In this document: in pieces, positions 1 to 5,001 of the stretch
How the letters are laid out: each line of letters starts with the position of its first letter
Numbering within the stretch: the stretch's first letter is position 1
Notes under the pieces: model-generated
Databases searched by the model: none
Told to the model about the DNA's origin: nothing
The model's input: the letters and a program-made list of their open reading frames with translations, nothing else
Assembly: GCA_024644185.1 (NCBI GenBank)
Contig: JAHELM010000237.1
Span: 1-5,001 of the forward strand
Length of the DNA: 5,001 nucleotides
Direction: 5' to 3'
From: Rhodospirillales bacterium
GTDB lineage: Bacteria > Pseudomonadota > Alphaproteobacteria > UBA8366 > JADFVY01
Translations under genes and position numbers: made by a program

Positions 1-486
1 CTCCCGCCAGCCCTCGTAAAGCCGCCCCAGCCCGCCCTCCGCCTGCCGCAGGGCCTGGCGGCGCTGCGCCTCGGTCTGGGCGGCGATCAGGTCGCCGATG
101 CCCTCGGCCTCGGTCAGGTCCATCCGGCCGTTCAGGAAGGCGCGGCGGGAAAATTCGCCGGGTTCGGCCAGCCGCATTCCCGGATGCGCCCCCAGCGCCC
201 CCAGAACGGCGGCGATCACCGCCGGCCCGCCATGCAGATGCAGCTCCGCCATGTCTTCGCCGGAATAGCTGCCCGGTCCGGGAAACCACAGAACCAGCGC
301 GTCGTCCAGATGCTCGCCGCTTCGCGGGTCGCGCAGCGTCGCCCGGACGGCCCGGCGCGGCATCGGCAGATCCGCCCGGCCCGCCAGCGCCCGCAGCGCC
401 GGCCCGGCTTGCGGCCCGGACAGCCGGAGCACGCCGATTCCGGCCGGTCCGGCGCCGCTCGAAAGGGCGTATACGGTGTCTTGCAT
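1..486 (-). CDS. mnmE: tRNA uridine-5-carboxymethylaminomethyl(34) synthesis GTPase MnmE, N-terminal part (cut by the window edge)
   Basis: MnmE works with MnmG to add a carboxymethylaminomethyl group to U34 of certain tRNAs; this is a cytoplasmic GTP-dependent reaction using a folate one-carbon donor. Visible are the first 162 residues, starting MQDTVYALSSGAGPAGIGVL, which is the typical MnmE opening. Residues 69-88 (PGPGSYSGEDMAELHLHGGP) and 109-128 (PGEFSRRAFLNGRMDLTEAE) are the two signature blocks of the folate-binding, dimerising N-terminal domain. The last residues begin the helical domain (ending GWRE). The G domain and the C-terminal CxGK motif would lie left of position 1, as family members are about 440-455 residues long. 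The ATG at 486-484 is supported by a GGAAG ribosome site (plus-strand 494-498) seven bases upstream and by agreement with family N-termini. The gene is divergent from its right-hand neighbour. In many alphaproteobacteria mnmG, rsmG, parA and parB follow mnmE, so they may lie to the left; that is inference. Confidence 0.97.
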   Translation of the reverse strand, partial: MQDTVYALSSGAGPAGIGVLRLSGPQAGPALRALAGRADLPMPRRAVRATLRDPRSGEHLDDALVLWFPGPGSYSGEDMAELHLHGGPAVIAAVLGALGAHPGMRLAEPGEFSRRAFLNGRMDLTEAEGIGDLIAAQTEAQRRQALRQAEGGLGRLYEGWRE

Positions 487-674
487 CGGTTGGCTTCCAC
501 GGCTGGACGAAAGACGTCCGGATTTCGCTTTTTCAGGGCTCGTGCCATATTTCAGGGCTTGCGCCCGGGCCGGTCCGCGCCATTATCCTTGTCACCTTCT
601 AGCCGACCCGGACGGCGCGGAGCAATGCCGCCGCCACCGAATTCCCCCATCGCAACGCGAGGCGCCAGGATATA
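487..674. promoter_or_regulatory. Divergent intergenic region between mnmE and the YyaL-type gene
   Basis: This 188-bp stretch must carry the promoters of mnmE (leftward) and of the plus-strand operon (rightward), because both genes start from it. I could not find a convincing paired -35/-10 on either strand. A GATAAT hexamer on the minus strand (plus coordinates 582-587) could be a -10 element for mnmE, but no good -35 lies 16-18 bases upstream. On the plus strand TTGTCA at 589-594 resembles a -35 but has no matching -10. The region also holds a small hairpin (503-521), a 16-bp imperfect direct repeat (531-565) and a 16-codon proline-rich reading frame touching the next start codon (625-675). 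The regulatory role is inferred from gene orientation. Confidence 0.55.
531..565. repeat. Imperfect 16-bp tandem-like direct repeat
   Basis: TTTCAGGGCTCGTGCC (531-546) recurs as TTTCAGGGCTTGCGCC (550-565). Fourteen of 16 positions match, and the copies are 19 bases apart start to start, with three bases between. The placement, in the divergent promoter region 45-80 bases upstream of mnmE, would suit a two-site operator or could be a chance or slippage duplication. No known binding motif is recognised. What is seen is the repeat; any function is speculation. Confidence 0.6.
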
Positions 675-2695
675 ATGACCGGAAATCTGCTGTCCGAGGA
701 AACCAGCCCCTATCTGCGGCAGCACAAGGACAATCCGGTCCACTGGATGCCCTGGGGTCCGCCGGCCCTGGCGCGCGCCCGCGACGAGGGCAAGCCGATC
801 CTGCTGTCGGTCGGCTATGCCGCCTGCCACTGGTGCCATGTGATGGCGCATGAGAGTTTCGAGGACCCCGAAATCGCCGCGCTGATGAACGAGCTGTTCG
901 TCAATATCAAGCTGGACCGCGAGGAACGCCCCGATCTCGACGCCGTGTACCAGGCCGCGCTGGCGGCGCTGGGCCAATCCGGCGGCTGGCCGCTGACCAT
1001 GTTTCTGACCCCCGGGCTGGAACCGTTCTGGGGCGGCACCTATTTCCCCCCGACCTCGCGCCACGGGCGTCCCGGCTTTCGCGAGGTTCTGCGCGGCGTT
1101 GACTCGACCTACCGCAACGATCCCGAACGGGTACGGCACAACGCCGCCGCGCTGCGCGGGGCGCTGGAGGACATGGCCCGGCCGCGGTCGGGCGAGATCG
1201 TCGCCGCCGATACGCTGAACACCGTTGCAGCGCGGCTGTACCAGGAAATCGACCTGTCCCTGGGCGGCATGCGCGGTGCGCCGAAATTTCCCCAGCCGCC
1301 CCTGTTCCAGCAGCTCTGGCGGGCCTGGCGGCGCAGCGGCGATGCCCGCTATCGCGACGCGGTGACCGTGACCCTGACCCGGATCTGCCAGGGCGGCATC
1401 TACGATCATCTGGGTGGCGGCTTCGCCCGCTATTCGGTGGACGAGCACTGGCTGGCGCCGCATTTCGAGAAGATGCTCTACGACAATGCCCAGCTGGTCG
1501 AGCTGCTGACCCTGGTCTGGCAGGAAACCGGCGATCCGCTCTATGCCGCGCGGGTCGAGGAGACGATCGGCTGGATGCTGGACGAGATGACCGAACCGGA
1601 TGGCGGTTTCGCCAGCGCGCTGGATGCGGACAGCGAGGGCGAGGAAGGCCGGTTCTACGTCTGGACCCTGGAGGAAATCCGCGCCCTGCTGGGTGACCGC
1701 ACCGATCTCTTTGCCCGGACCTATGCCGTCGCGCCGGGCGGCAACTGGGAGGGGCACACGATCCTCAACCGCCTCGGCCAGTCCGCATTCGCCGACCCGG
1801 CCAGCGAGGCCATTCTCGCCGGCTGCCGCGCCGAGCTTCTGGCGGCCCGTTCCGGGCGAATTCGGCCGGGCAAGGACGACAAGGTGCTGGCCGACTGGAA
1901 TGGCCTGGCGATCGCCGCGCTGGCGCTGGCCGGGCAGGCCTTCGCGCGGCCGGACTGGATCGCCGCCGGCAGCCGCGCCTTCGCCTTCGTGCGCGACCGC
2001 ATGACCGGGCCGGACGGGCGGCTGCGCCATGCCTGGGGCGACGGGCGCGCGAACCATCCGGCGACCCTGGACGATTACGCCAACATGGCCCGCGCCGCGC
2101 TGCTGCTGGCCGAGGCCACCGGCGACGACACCGGTATCGCGCAGGCCGAGGCCTGGCGGCAGATCGTCGTCCGGCATTACGGCGACGCGGAGTCCGGCGG
2201 CTATTTCCTGGCGGCCGACGACACCGCCGACCTGCTGGTGCGCGGCAAGACCGCCATCGACAACCCCGTCCCGTCGGGAAACGGCGTCATGGTGGAGGTG
2301 CTGACCCGGCTCTGGCTGCTGACCGGCGACGAGGCCCGCCGCGCCGAGGCCGAGGCTGTCCTGAAAGCCTTCGGCGGCGAGATCGCGCGCAACTTCTTTC
2401 CGCTGTCCACCCTGCTGAACGGCGCCGACCTGCTGCTGGCGCCGGTGCAGATCGTCATTGCCGGAATGCCCGGCGCGGCGGATACGCTGGCCCTCGCCTC
2501 GGCCGCCCGCGCCGTCTCGATCCCGGACGCATCCTGCGGATCCTCGCCCCCGACGCCGCCCTGCCGCCGACGCATCCGGCGCATGGCAAGACCGCGATCG
2601 GGGGCCGCGCCGCCGCCTATGTCTGCCGCGGCGCCGTCTGTTCGCTGCCGCTGACCGACCCGGCGGCGCTGGCCGCGGCGCTGCGCCGGCACTGA
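675..2695 (+). CDS. yyaL: YyaL/SPATA20-family thioredoxin-domain protein (DUF255), frameshifted near the 3' end
   Basis: Members join an N-terminal thioredoxin-like domain to an (alpha/alpha) barrel resembling N-acylglucosamine 2-epimerases; the physiological substrate is not established. Residues 9-28 give the family opening (ETSPYLRQHKDNPVHWMPWG). C51-H-W-C54 is the redox CxxC motif, QSGGWPLTMFLTP (101-113) carries the likely cis-proline P106, and GGTYFPP follows at 120-126. The barrel domain shows GIYDHLGGGFARYSVDEHWL (241-260), PHFEKMLYDNAQL (262-274) and KVLADWNGLA (403-412). No signal peptide is seen, so it is probably cytoplasmic. The ATG at 675 follows AGGA at 667-670. As read, the frame runs to a stop at 2652-2654 (659 residues), but after SIP (615-617) it turns into arginine/proline-rich sequence unlike the family. 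The true tail lies in another frame from about 2525 to TGA at 2693-2695 and includes GKTAIGGRAAAYVCRGAVC and LPLTDPAALAAAL. One restored base gives 673 residues, a normal family length. It is first in the presumed operon. Confidence 0.93.
2519..2530 (+). other. One-base deletion frameshift in the YyaL-type gene
   Basis: The gene changes frame here. In the original frame the codons read ATC CCG GAC GCA (I P D A) and then diverge from the family. Reading one base earlier from 2525 gives GGA CGC ATC CTG CGG ATC CTC (G R I L R I L) and continues through the conserved tail to the stop at 2693-2695. Adding one C to the CCC run at 2522-2524 joins the halves as SIPGRIL. Loss of one base from a short C run suggests a sequencing or assembly error or a recent mutation. 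There is no recognisable slippery heptamer, so programmed frameshifting is unlikely. Confidence 0.88.
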
Positions 2696-2699
2696 GGAG
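2694..2699 (+). promoter_or_regulatory. Shine-Dalgarno of the alkyltransferase gene, overlapping the restored upstream stop
   Basis: GAGGAG begins within the TGA (2693-2695) that ends the frame-restored YyaL-type gene and sits nine bases before the ATG at 2709. The overlap fits operon-style coupling and independently supports 2695 as the original end of the upstream gene. Confidence 0.8.
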
Positions 2700-2708
2700 C
2701 CTTCTCTC

Positions 2709-3167
2709 ATGCCCGCCTGCTCGATCGATACTCCGGCCGGGCCGCTGCTGATCGTCGAATCGGGCGGCGCGATCGCCGAAACCCGATTCACCGACTGCCG
2801 TGAACCGGACGCCGACGACACGCCGCTGCTGCGCCGGGCAAGAATTCAGATCCTGGCCTATTTCGCCGATCGGTTCGACCGCTTCGACCTGCCGCTGGCC
2901 CCGGCCCGAACCCCCTTTCAGGCCCGCATTCGCGCCGCCATGCTGGCGATCCCCTATGGCCAGACCCGCAGCTATGGCGAACTGGCGCACGAGGCCGGCG
3001 GGGGGCCGCGCGCCGTGGGCCAGGCTTGCGGCGCCAATCCGCTGCAGATCCTCGTGCCCTGTCACCGCGTGGTGGCGGCCAACGGCATCGGCGGCTATGG
3101 CGGCGCCGGCGGGCTGAACACCAAGCGCCTGCTGCTGGCACTCGAGACCCGCACCCCCCGCGGGTGA
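2709..3167 (+). CDS. ogt: Methylated-DNA--[protein]-cysteine S-methyltransferase (O6-alkylguanine-DNA alkyltransferase)
   Basis: This single-turnover repair protein transfers alkyl groups from O6-alkylguanine (and O4-alkylthymine) in DNA to its own cysteine. The 152-residue protein carries the PCHRV motif at 117-121, making C118 the acceptor. PYGQTRSYGELA (82-93) and RAVGQACGANP (101-111) form the helix-turn-helix region, with R101 as the likely arginine finger that flips the base and N110 as the conserved asparagine. GIGGYGGAGGLNTKRLLLALE (126-146) is the usual post-active-site block. The N-terminus (TPAGPLLIVES) is the short Ogt/MGMT beta domain. There is no Ada-type zinc or AraC domain, so this is the constitutive Ogt kind rather than the Ada sensor. 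It lies about 13 bp after the restored end of the YyaL-type gene and 68 bp before the hydrolase gene. The motif match is unambiguous; ogt rather than another single-domain MGMT name is a matter of convention. Confidence 0.95.
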   Translation: MPACSIDTPAGPLLIVESGGAIAETRFTDCREPDADDTPLLRRARIQILAYFADRFDRFDLPLAPARTPFQARIRAAMLAIPYGQTRSYGELAHEAGGGPRAVGQACGANPLQILVPCHRVVAANGIGGYGGAGGLNTKRLLLALETRTPRG

Positions 3168-3198
3168 CAAGCCGGCGGGGTGGCGATATCCTCACCCC
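3152..3198 (+). other. Two small GC-rich inverted repeats at the alkyltransferase/hydrolase junction
   Basis: CACCC (3152-3156) can pair with GGGTG (3162-3166) across the alkyltransferase stop codon. GGGGTG (3177-3182) can pair with CACCCC (3193-3198) with a ten-base loop. No T-tract follows either, so they do not look like intrinsic terminators. They could stabilise or partly attenuate the message within the operon, or reflect GC-rich composition alone. No function is claimed. Confidence 0.35.
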
Positions 3199-3220
3199 CT
3201 CGCCCCCGGAAACCGCGAAC

Positions 3221-3228
3221 AGAGAGGA
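3221..3228 (+). promoter_or_regulatory. Shine-Dalgarno fixing the hydrolase start
   Basis: AGAGAGGA lies seven bases before the ATG at 3236. The reading frame stays open upstream to 3026, inside the alkyltransferase gene, so this site, together with the family-typical N-terminus it yields, decides for 3236 as the start. Confidence 0.85.
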
Positions 3229-3235
3229 TACCGCC

Positions 3236-3928
3236 ATGCCTGACATTACAATCAAGGGCCGGGACGGCTCGTTCTCCGCCTATCTGGCCATGCCGCCCGC
3301 CGGCTCCGGCCCCGGGCTTCTGGTCATCCAGGAGATCTTCGGGGTCAACTATTCGATCCGCCAGATCGCCGACGCCTATGCCGCCCAGGGTTACGTGGCG
3401 ATTTGCCCGGATATCTTCTGGCGGCAGGAGCCCGGCATCCAGATCACCGACAAGACCGAAGCCGAATGGCAGAAGGCCTTCAGCCTGTTCCAGGGCTTCG
3501 ACGTCGACAAGGGCATCGAGGATCTGAAGGACAGCCTCGCCCATCTGCGGAAACTCAAGGGCTGCACCGGCAAGGCCGGTAGCGTCGGCTATTGCCTGGG
3601 CGGCAAGCTGGCCTTTCTGATGGCGACGCGCTCCGACGCCGACTGCAATATCTCGTATTACGGGGTCGGCCTGCAGGACCTGCTGGGCGAGTCCGGCAAG
3701 ATCCGCCACCCGGCGCTGCTGCATATCGCCGGCGGCGACGAATACGTGCCGCCCGCCGCGCAGGCCGCGATCAAGGCCGGCCTCAAGGGCAACAAGCATG
3801 TCACCATCCACGAGTATCCCGGCCTGCCGCACGCCTTCGCGCGGGCGGACGGGGTGCATTACGACGCGGCGGCGGCGACGCTGGCCAACGGGCGAACCGC
3901 CGCCTTCCTGAAACAGAACCTAGCCTGA
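3236..3928 (+). CDS. Dienelactone hydrolase family protein
   Basis: This is an alpha/beta-hydrolase of the dienelactone hydrolase family; characterised members (for example ClcD) open dienelactone to maleylacetate during chlorocatechol breakdown. The 230-residue protein has the complete Cys-type triad: C120 in GYCLGG (118-123), D168 in AGGDEYVP (165-172) and H199 in LPHAF (197-201). E33 in QEIFG (32-36) matches the family glutamate that interacts with the nucleophilic cysteine. No signal peptide is seen, so it is probably cytoplasmic. Length is close to ClcD (about 236). No catechol-cleavage, muconate-cycloisomerase or maleylacetate-reductase gene accompanies it, so a role in aromatic degradation is not supported here. 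Many alphaproteobacteria carry stand-alone paralogues of unknown substrate, and general ester or lactone hydrolysis is the safer call. The next gene starts 11 bp downstream. The family is clear; the substrate is unknown. Confidence 0.93.
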   Translation: MPDITIKGRDGSFSAYLAMPPAGSGPGLLVIQEIFGVNYSIRQIADAYAAQGYVAICPDIFWRQEPGIQITDKTEAEWQKAFSLFQGFDVDKGIEDLKDSLAHLRKLKGCTGKAGSVGYCLGGKLAFLMATRSDADCNISYYGVGLQDLLGESGKIRHPALLHIAGGDEYVPPAAQAAIKAGLKGNKHVTIHEYPGLPHAFARADGVHYDAAAATLANGRTAAFLKQNLA

Positions 3929-3931
3929 GGA
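3927..3931 (+). promoter_or_regulatory. Shine-Dalgarno of the quinone reductase gene, overlapping the hydrolase stop
   Basis: GAGGA begins inside the hydrolase TGA (3926-3928) and lies eight bases before the ATG at 3940. An earlier ATG at 3935 is only three bases from it and opens a frame of two codons that stops at 3941-3943, so 3940 is the functional start. Confidence 0.82.
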
Positions 3932-3939
3932 CCGATGGA

Positions 3940-4914
3940 ATGACGCATGCGATCCGAATTCACGAACAGGGCGGCCCCGAAGTCATGCGCTGGGAGGCGG
4001 TGCCGGTCGCCGCCCCCGGCGCCGGCGAGGTTCTGCTGCGGCAAACCGCCGTCGGCCTGAATTACATCGACGTCTATCACCGCAACGGCGCCTACAAGCT
4101 GCCGCAGCTGCCGACATCCCTCGGCATCGAAGCCGCCGGGGTGGTCGAAGCGGTGGGTCCCGGCGTCACTGAGTTCAAGCCCGGCGATCGCGTCGCCTAT
4201 GCCGGCCACGTTCCCGGCGCCTATGCCGAGGCGCGCGTCATGCCGGCGCATCGCCTGGTGCCGCTGCCCGAAGGAATCGACGACCGCCATGCCGCGGCGA
4301 TGCTGCTGCAGGGCATGACGGTGGAATATCTGTTGTGCCGTACATATGCCGTGAAGGCCGGGCAGACCGTGCTGTTCCATGCGGCGGCCGGCGGCGTCGG
4401 GCTGATCGCCTGCCAATGGCTGAAAAAAATAGGCGCCACGGTGATCGGCACCGTCGGCTCGGACGAAAAGGCGAAGCTGGCCACGGCGCATGGCTGCGAC
4501 CACGCCATCGTCTACAGCCGCGAGAACTTCGTCGAGCGCGTGAAGGAACTGACCGGCGGCAAGGGCGTGCCGGTGGTCTACGATTCGGTCGGCAAGGATA
4601 CCTGGGCCGGTTCGCTCGAATGCCTGCAGCCGCGCGGGCTGATGGTGTCCTTCGGCGCCTCGTCGGGAACCCCGCCGGATTTCTCGATCAACCTGTTGCA
4701 GCAGAAAGGTTCGCTCTACGTCACCCGGCCGACCATCGCGCATTACTGCGCCGACCGCGGCGACCTGCTGGCCAGCGCCGGCGCCCTGTTCGCCATGGTC
4801 AAGGGCGGGCTGAAGGTCGAAATCAACCAGACCTACGCGCTGAGGGATGCCGCCCAGGCGCATCGCGACCTCGAGGCGCGCAAGACCACGGGATCGACGA
4901 TCCTGCTGCCCTGA
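3940..4914 (+). CDS. qorA: NADPH:quinone reductase, zeta-crystallin type (medium-chain dehydrogenase/reductase superfamily)
   Basis: The enzyme reduces quinones, and in some relatives other alpha,beta-unsaturated carbonyls, using NADPH, and acts in the cytoplasm. The 324-residue protein is nearly the length of E. coli QorA (327) and closely resembles it as I recall that sequence. A GroES-like N-terminal domain includes NYIDVYHRNG (41-50), LGIEAAGVVEAVG (61-73) and PGDRVAYAG (81-89). The Rossmann domain carries the signature FHAAAGGVGLIACQWLKKIG (146-165), TVGSDEK (171-177), VVYDSVGKDTW (212-222) and RGLMVSFGASSG (232-243). G173, K177 and Y192 fall where E. coli QorA contacts NADPH. The cysteine and histidine zinc ligands of alcohol dehydrogenases are absent, as expected for this subgroup. 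The tail QKGSLYVTRPTIAHY (255-269) is also family-typical. It is the last gene of the unit, ending 27 bp before the terminator stem. Confidence 0.94.
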   Translation: MTHAIRIHEQGGPEVMRWEAVPVAAPGAGEVLLRQTAVGLNYIDVYHRNGAYKLPQLPTSLGIEAAGVVEAVGPGVTEFKPGDRVAYAGHVPGAYAEARVMPAHRLVPLPEGIDDRHAAAMLLQGMTVEYLLCRTYAVKAGQTVLFHAAAGGVGLIACQWLKKIGATVIGTVGSDEKAKLATAHGCDHAIVYSRENFVERVKELTGGKGVPVVYDSVGKDTWAGSLECLQPRGLMVSFGASSGTPPDFSINLLQQKGSLYVTRPTIAHYCADRGDLLASAGALFAMVKGGLKVEINQTYALRDAAQAHRDLEARKTTGSTILLP

Positions 4915-4941
4915 CCGCCAAAATCAGGCCTCAAACGTAAA

Positions 4942-4970
4942 ACCGCCCGGGAATTTACGTCCCGGGCGGT
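4942..4970 (+). terminator. Strong Rho-independent terminator, probably bidirectional
   Basis: An 11-bp perfect stem, ACCGCCCGGGA (4942-4952) and TCCCGGGCGGT (4960-4970), encloses a seven-base loop. On the plus strand a T-rich stretch follows, with TTTTT at 4984-4988, ending the operon after the quinone reductase. On the minus strand the same stem is followed immediately by TTTACGTTTG, a better U-tract, so it could also stop a leftward transcript from a convergent gene to the right of the window. The rest of the window (4989-5001) shows nothing. Confidence 0.88.
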
Positions 4971-5001
4971 GTTGTGTTCGATCTTTTTGGCGGCGGTGCC
5001 G

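Noticed and set aside
216..548. A 110-codon minus-strand frame over the mnmE start.
   Set aside because: It is out of frame with the convincing MnmE sequence on the same strand, and its product shows no family features.
671..676. A perfect TATAAT hexamer just before and within the YyaL-type start codon.
   Set aside because: It overlaps the ATG, has AGGA immediately upstream acting as a ribosome site, and would put transcription start inside the gene. It is a chance match.
2516..2530. Programmed -1 ribosomal frameshifting as an explanation for the frame change.
   Set aside because: No X XXY YYZ slippery heptamer is present, and tRNA-Ile on ATC could not re-pair one base back. A lost C in a short C run is simpler.
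552..3170. An 872-codon open frame on the minus strand opposite the YyaL-type and alkyltransferase genes.
   Set aside because: It is a shadow of GC-rich codon bias. Its product is low-complexity G/R/A/Q/P sequence with no recognisable domain, while the opposite strand encodes two clearly conserved families.
3026..3235. Upstream in-frame extension of the dienelactone hydrolase to an ATG at 3026.
   Set aside because: The extension overlaps the well-supported alkyltransferase gene in another frame and has R/A-rich shadow composition. The ATG at 3236 has a strong ribosome site and the family's normal N-terminus.
3592..3939. Upstream in-frame extension of the quinone reductase to an ATG at 3592.
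   Set aside because: It lies over the conserved hydrolase coding sequence and has no family similarity. The start at 3940 gives a length and N-terminus matching E. coli QorA.
3859..4863. A 334-codon minus-strand frame opposite the quinone reductase.
   Set aside because: It is an antisense shadow with skewed G/A/R/Q/H composition and no recognisable domain; the plus strand is clearly QorA.

Overview
The window is GC-rich (roughly two thirds G+C by eye) and densely coding. Its codon usage and gene content fit an alphaproteobacterium. The genus cannot be named from this sequence alone. There is no insertion sequence, CRISPR array, tRNA or rRNA, and no compositional break that would suggest recent transfer.

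Layout: the left edge (1-486, minus strand) holds the first 162 codons of mnmE, the tRNA U34 modification GTPase, which reads out of the window. A 188-bp divergent intergenic region (487-674) follows, with an imperfect 16-bp direct repeat and a small hairpin. Four plus-strand genes then run to a strong terminator: a YyaL/SPATA20-type thioredoxin-fold protein (675-2695, frameshifted near its 3' end), an O6-alkylguanine-DNA alkyltransferase (2709-3167), a dienelactone hydrolase family protein (3236-3928) and a zeta-crystallin-type NADPH:quinone reductase (3940-4914). A GC-rich hairpin at 4942-4970 with T-rich flanks on both sides closes the unit.

The four plus-strand genes have gaps of about 13, 68 and 11 bp, each with a clear Shine-Dalgarno sequence, and the only strong terminator-like hairpin lies after the last one, so they are probably one operon. 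The shared theme, which is inference, is handling of redox and electrophile damage: a CxxC thioredoxin-like protein, direct repair of alkylated DNA, a thiol-based hydrolase and a quinone reductase. mnmE is divergent and belongs to a separate transcription unit.

The main anomaly is a one-base frameshift in the YyaL-type gene at about 2522-2525. The family's conserved C-terminus (AYVC and LPLTDP motifs) lies intact in another frame, and restoring one C would give a 673-residue protein ending at 2695. I see no evidence for a new biological system. This is mostly an ordinary housekeeping and stress-response region with a few small sequence curiosities.
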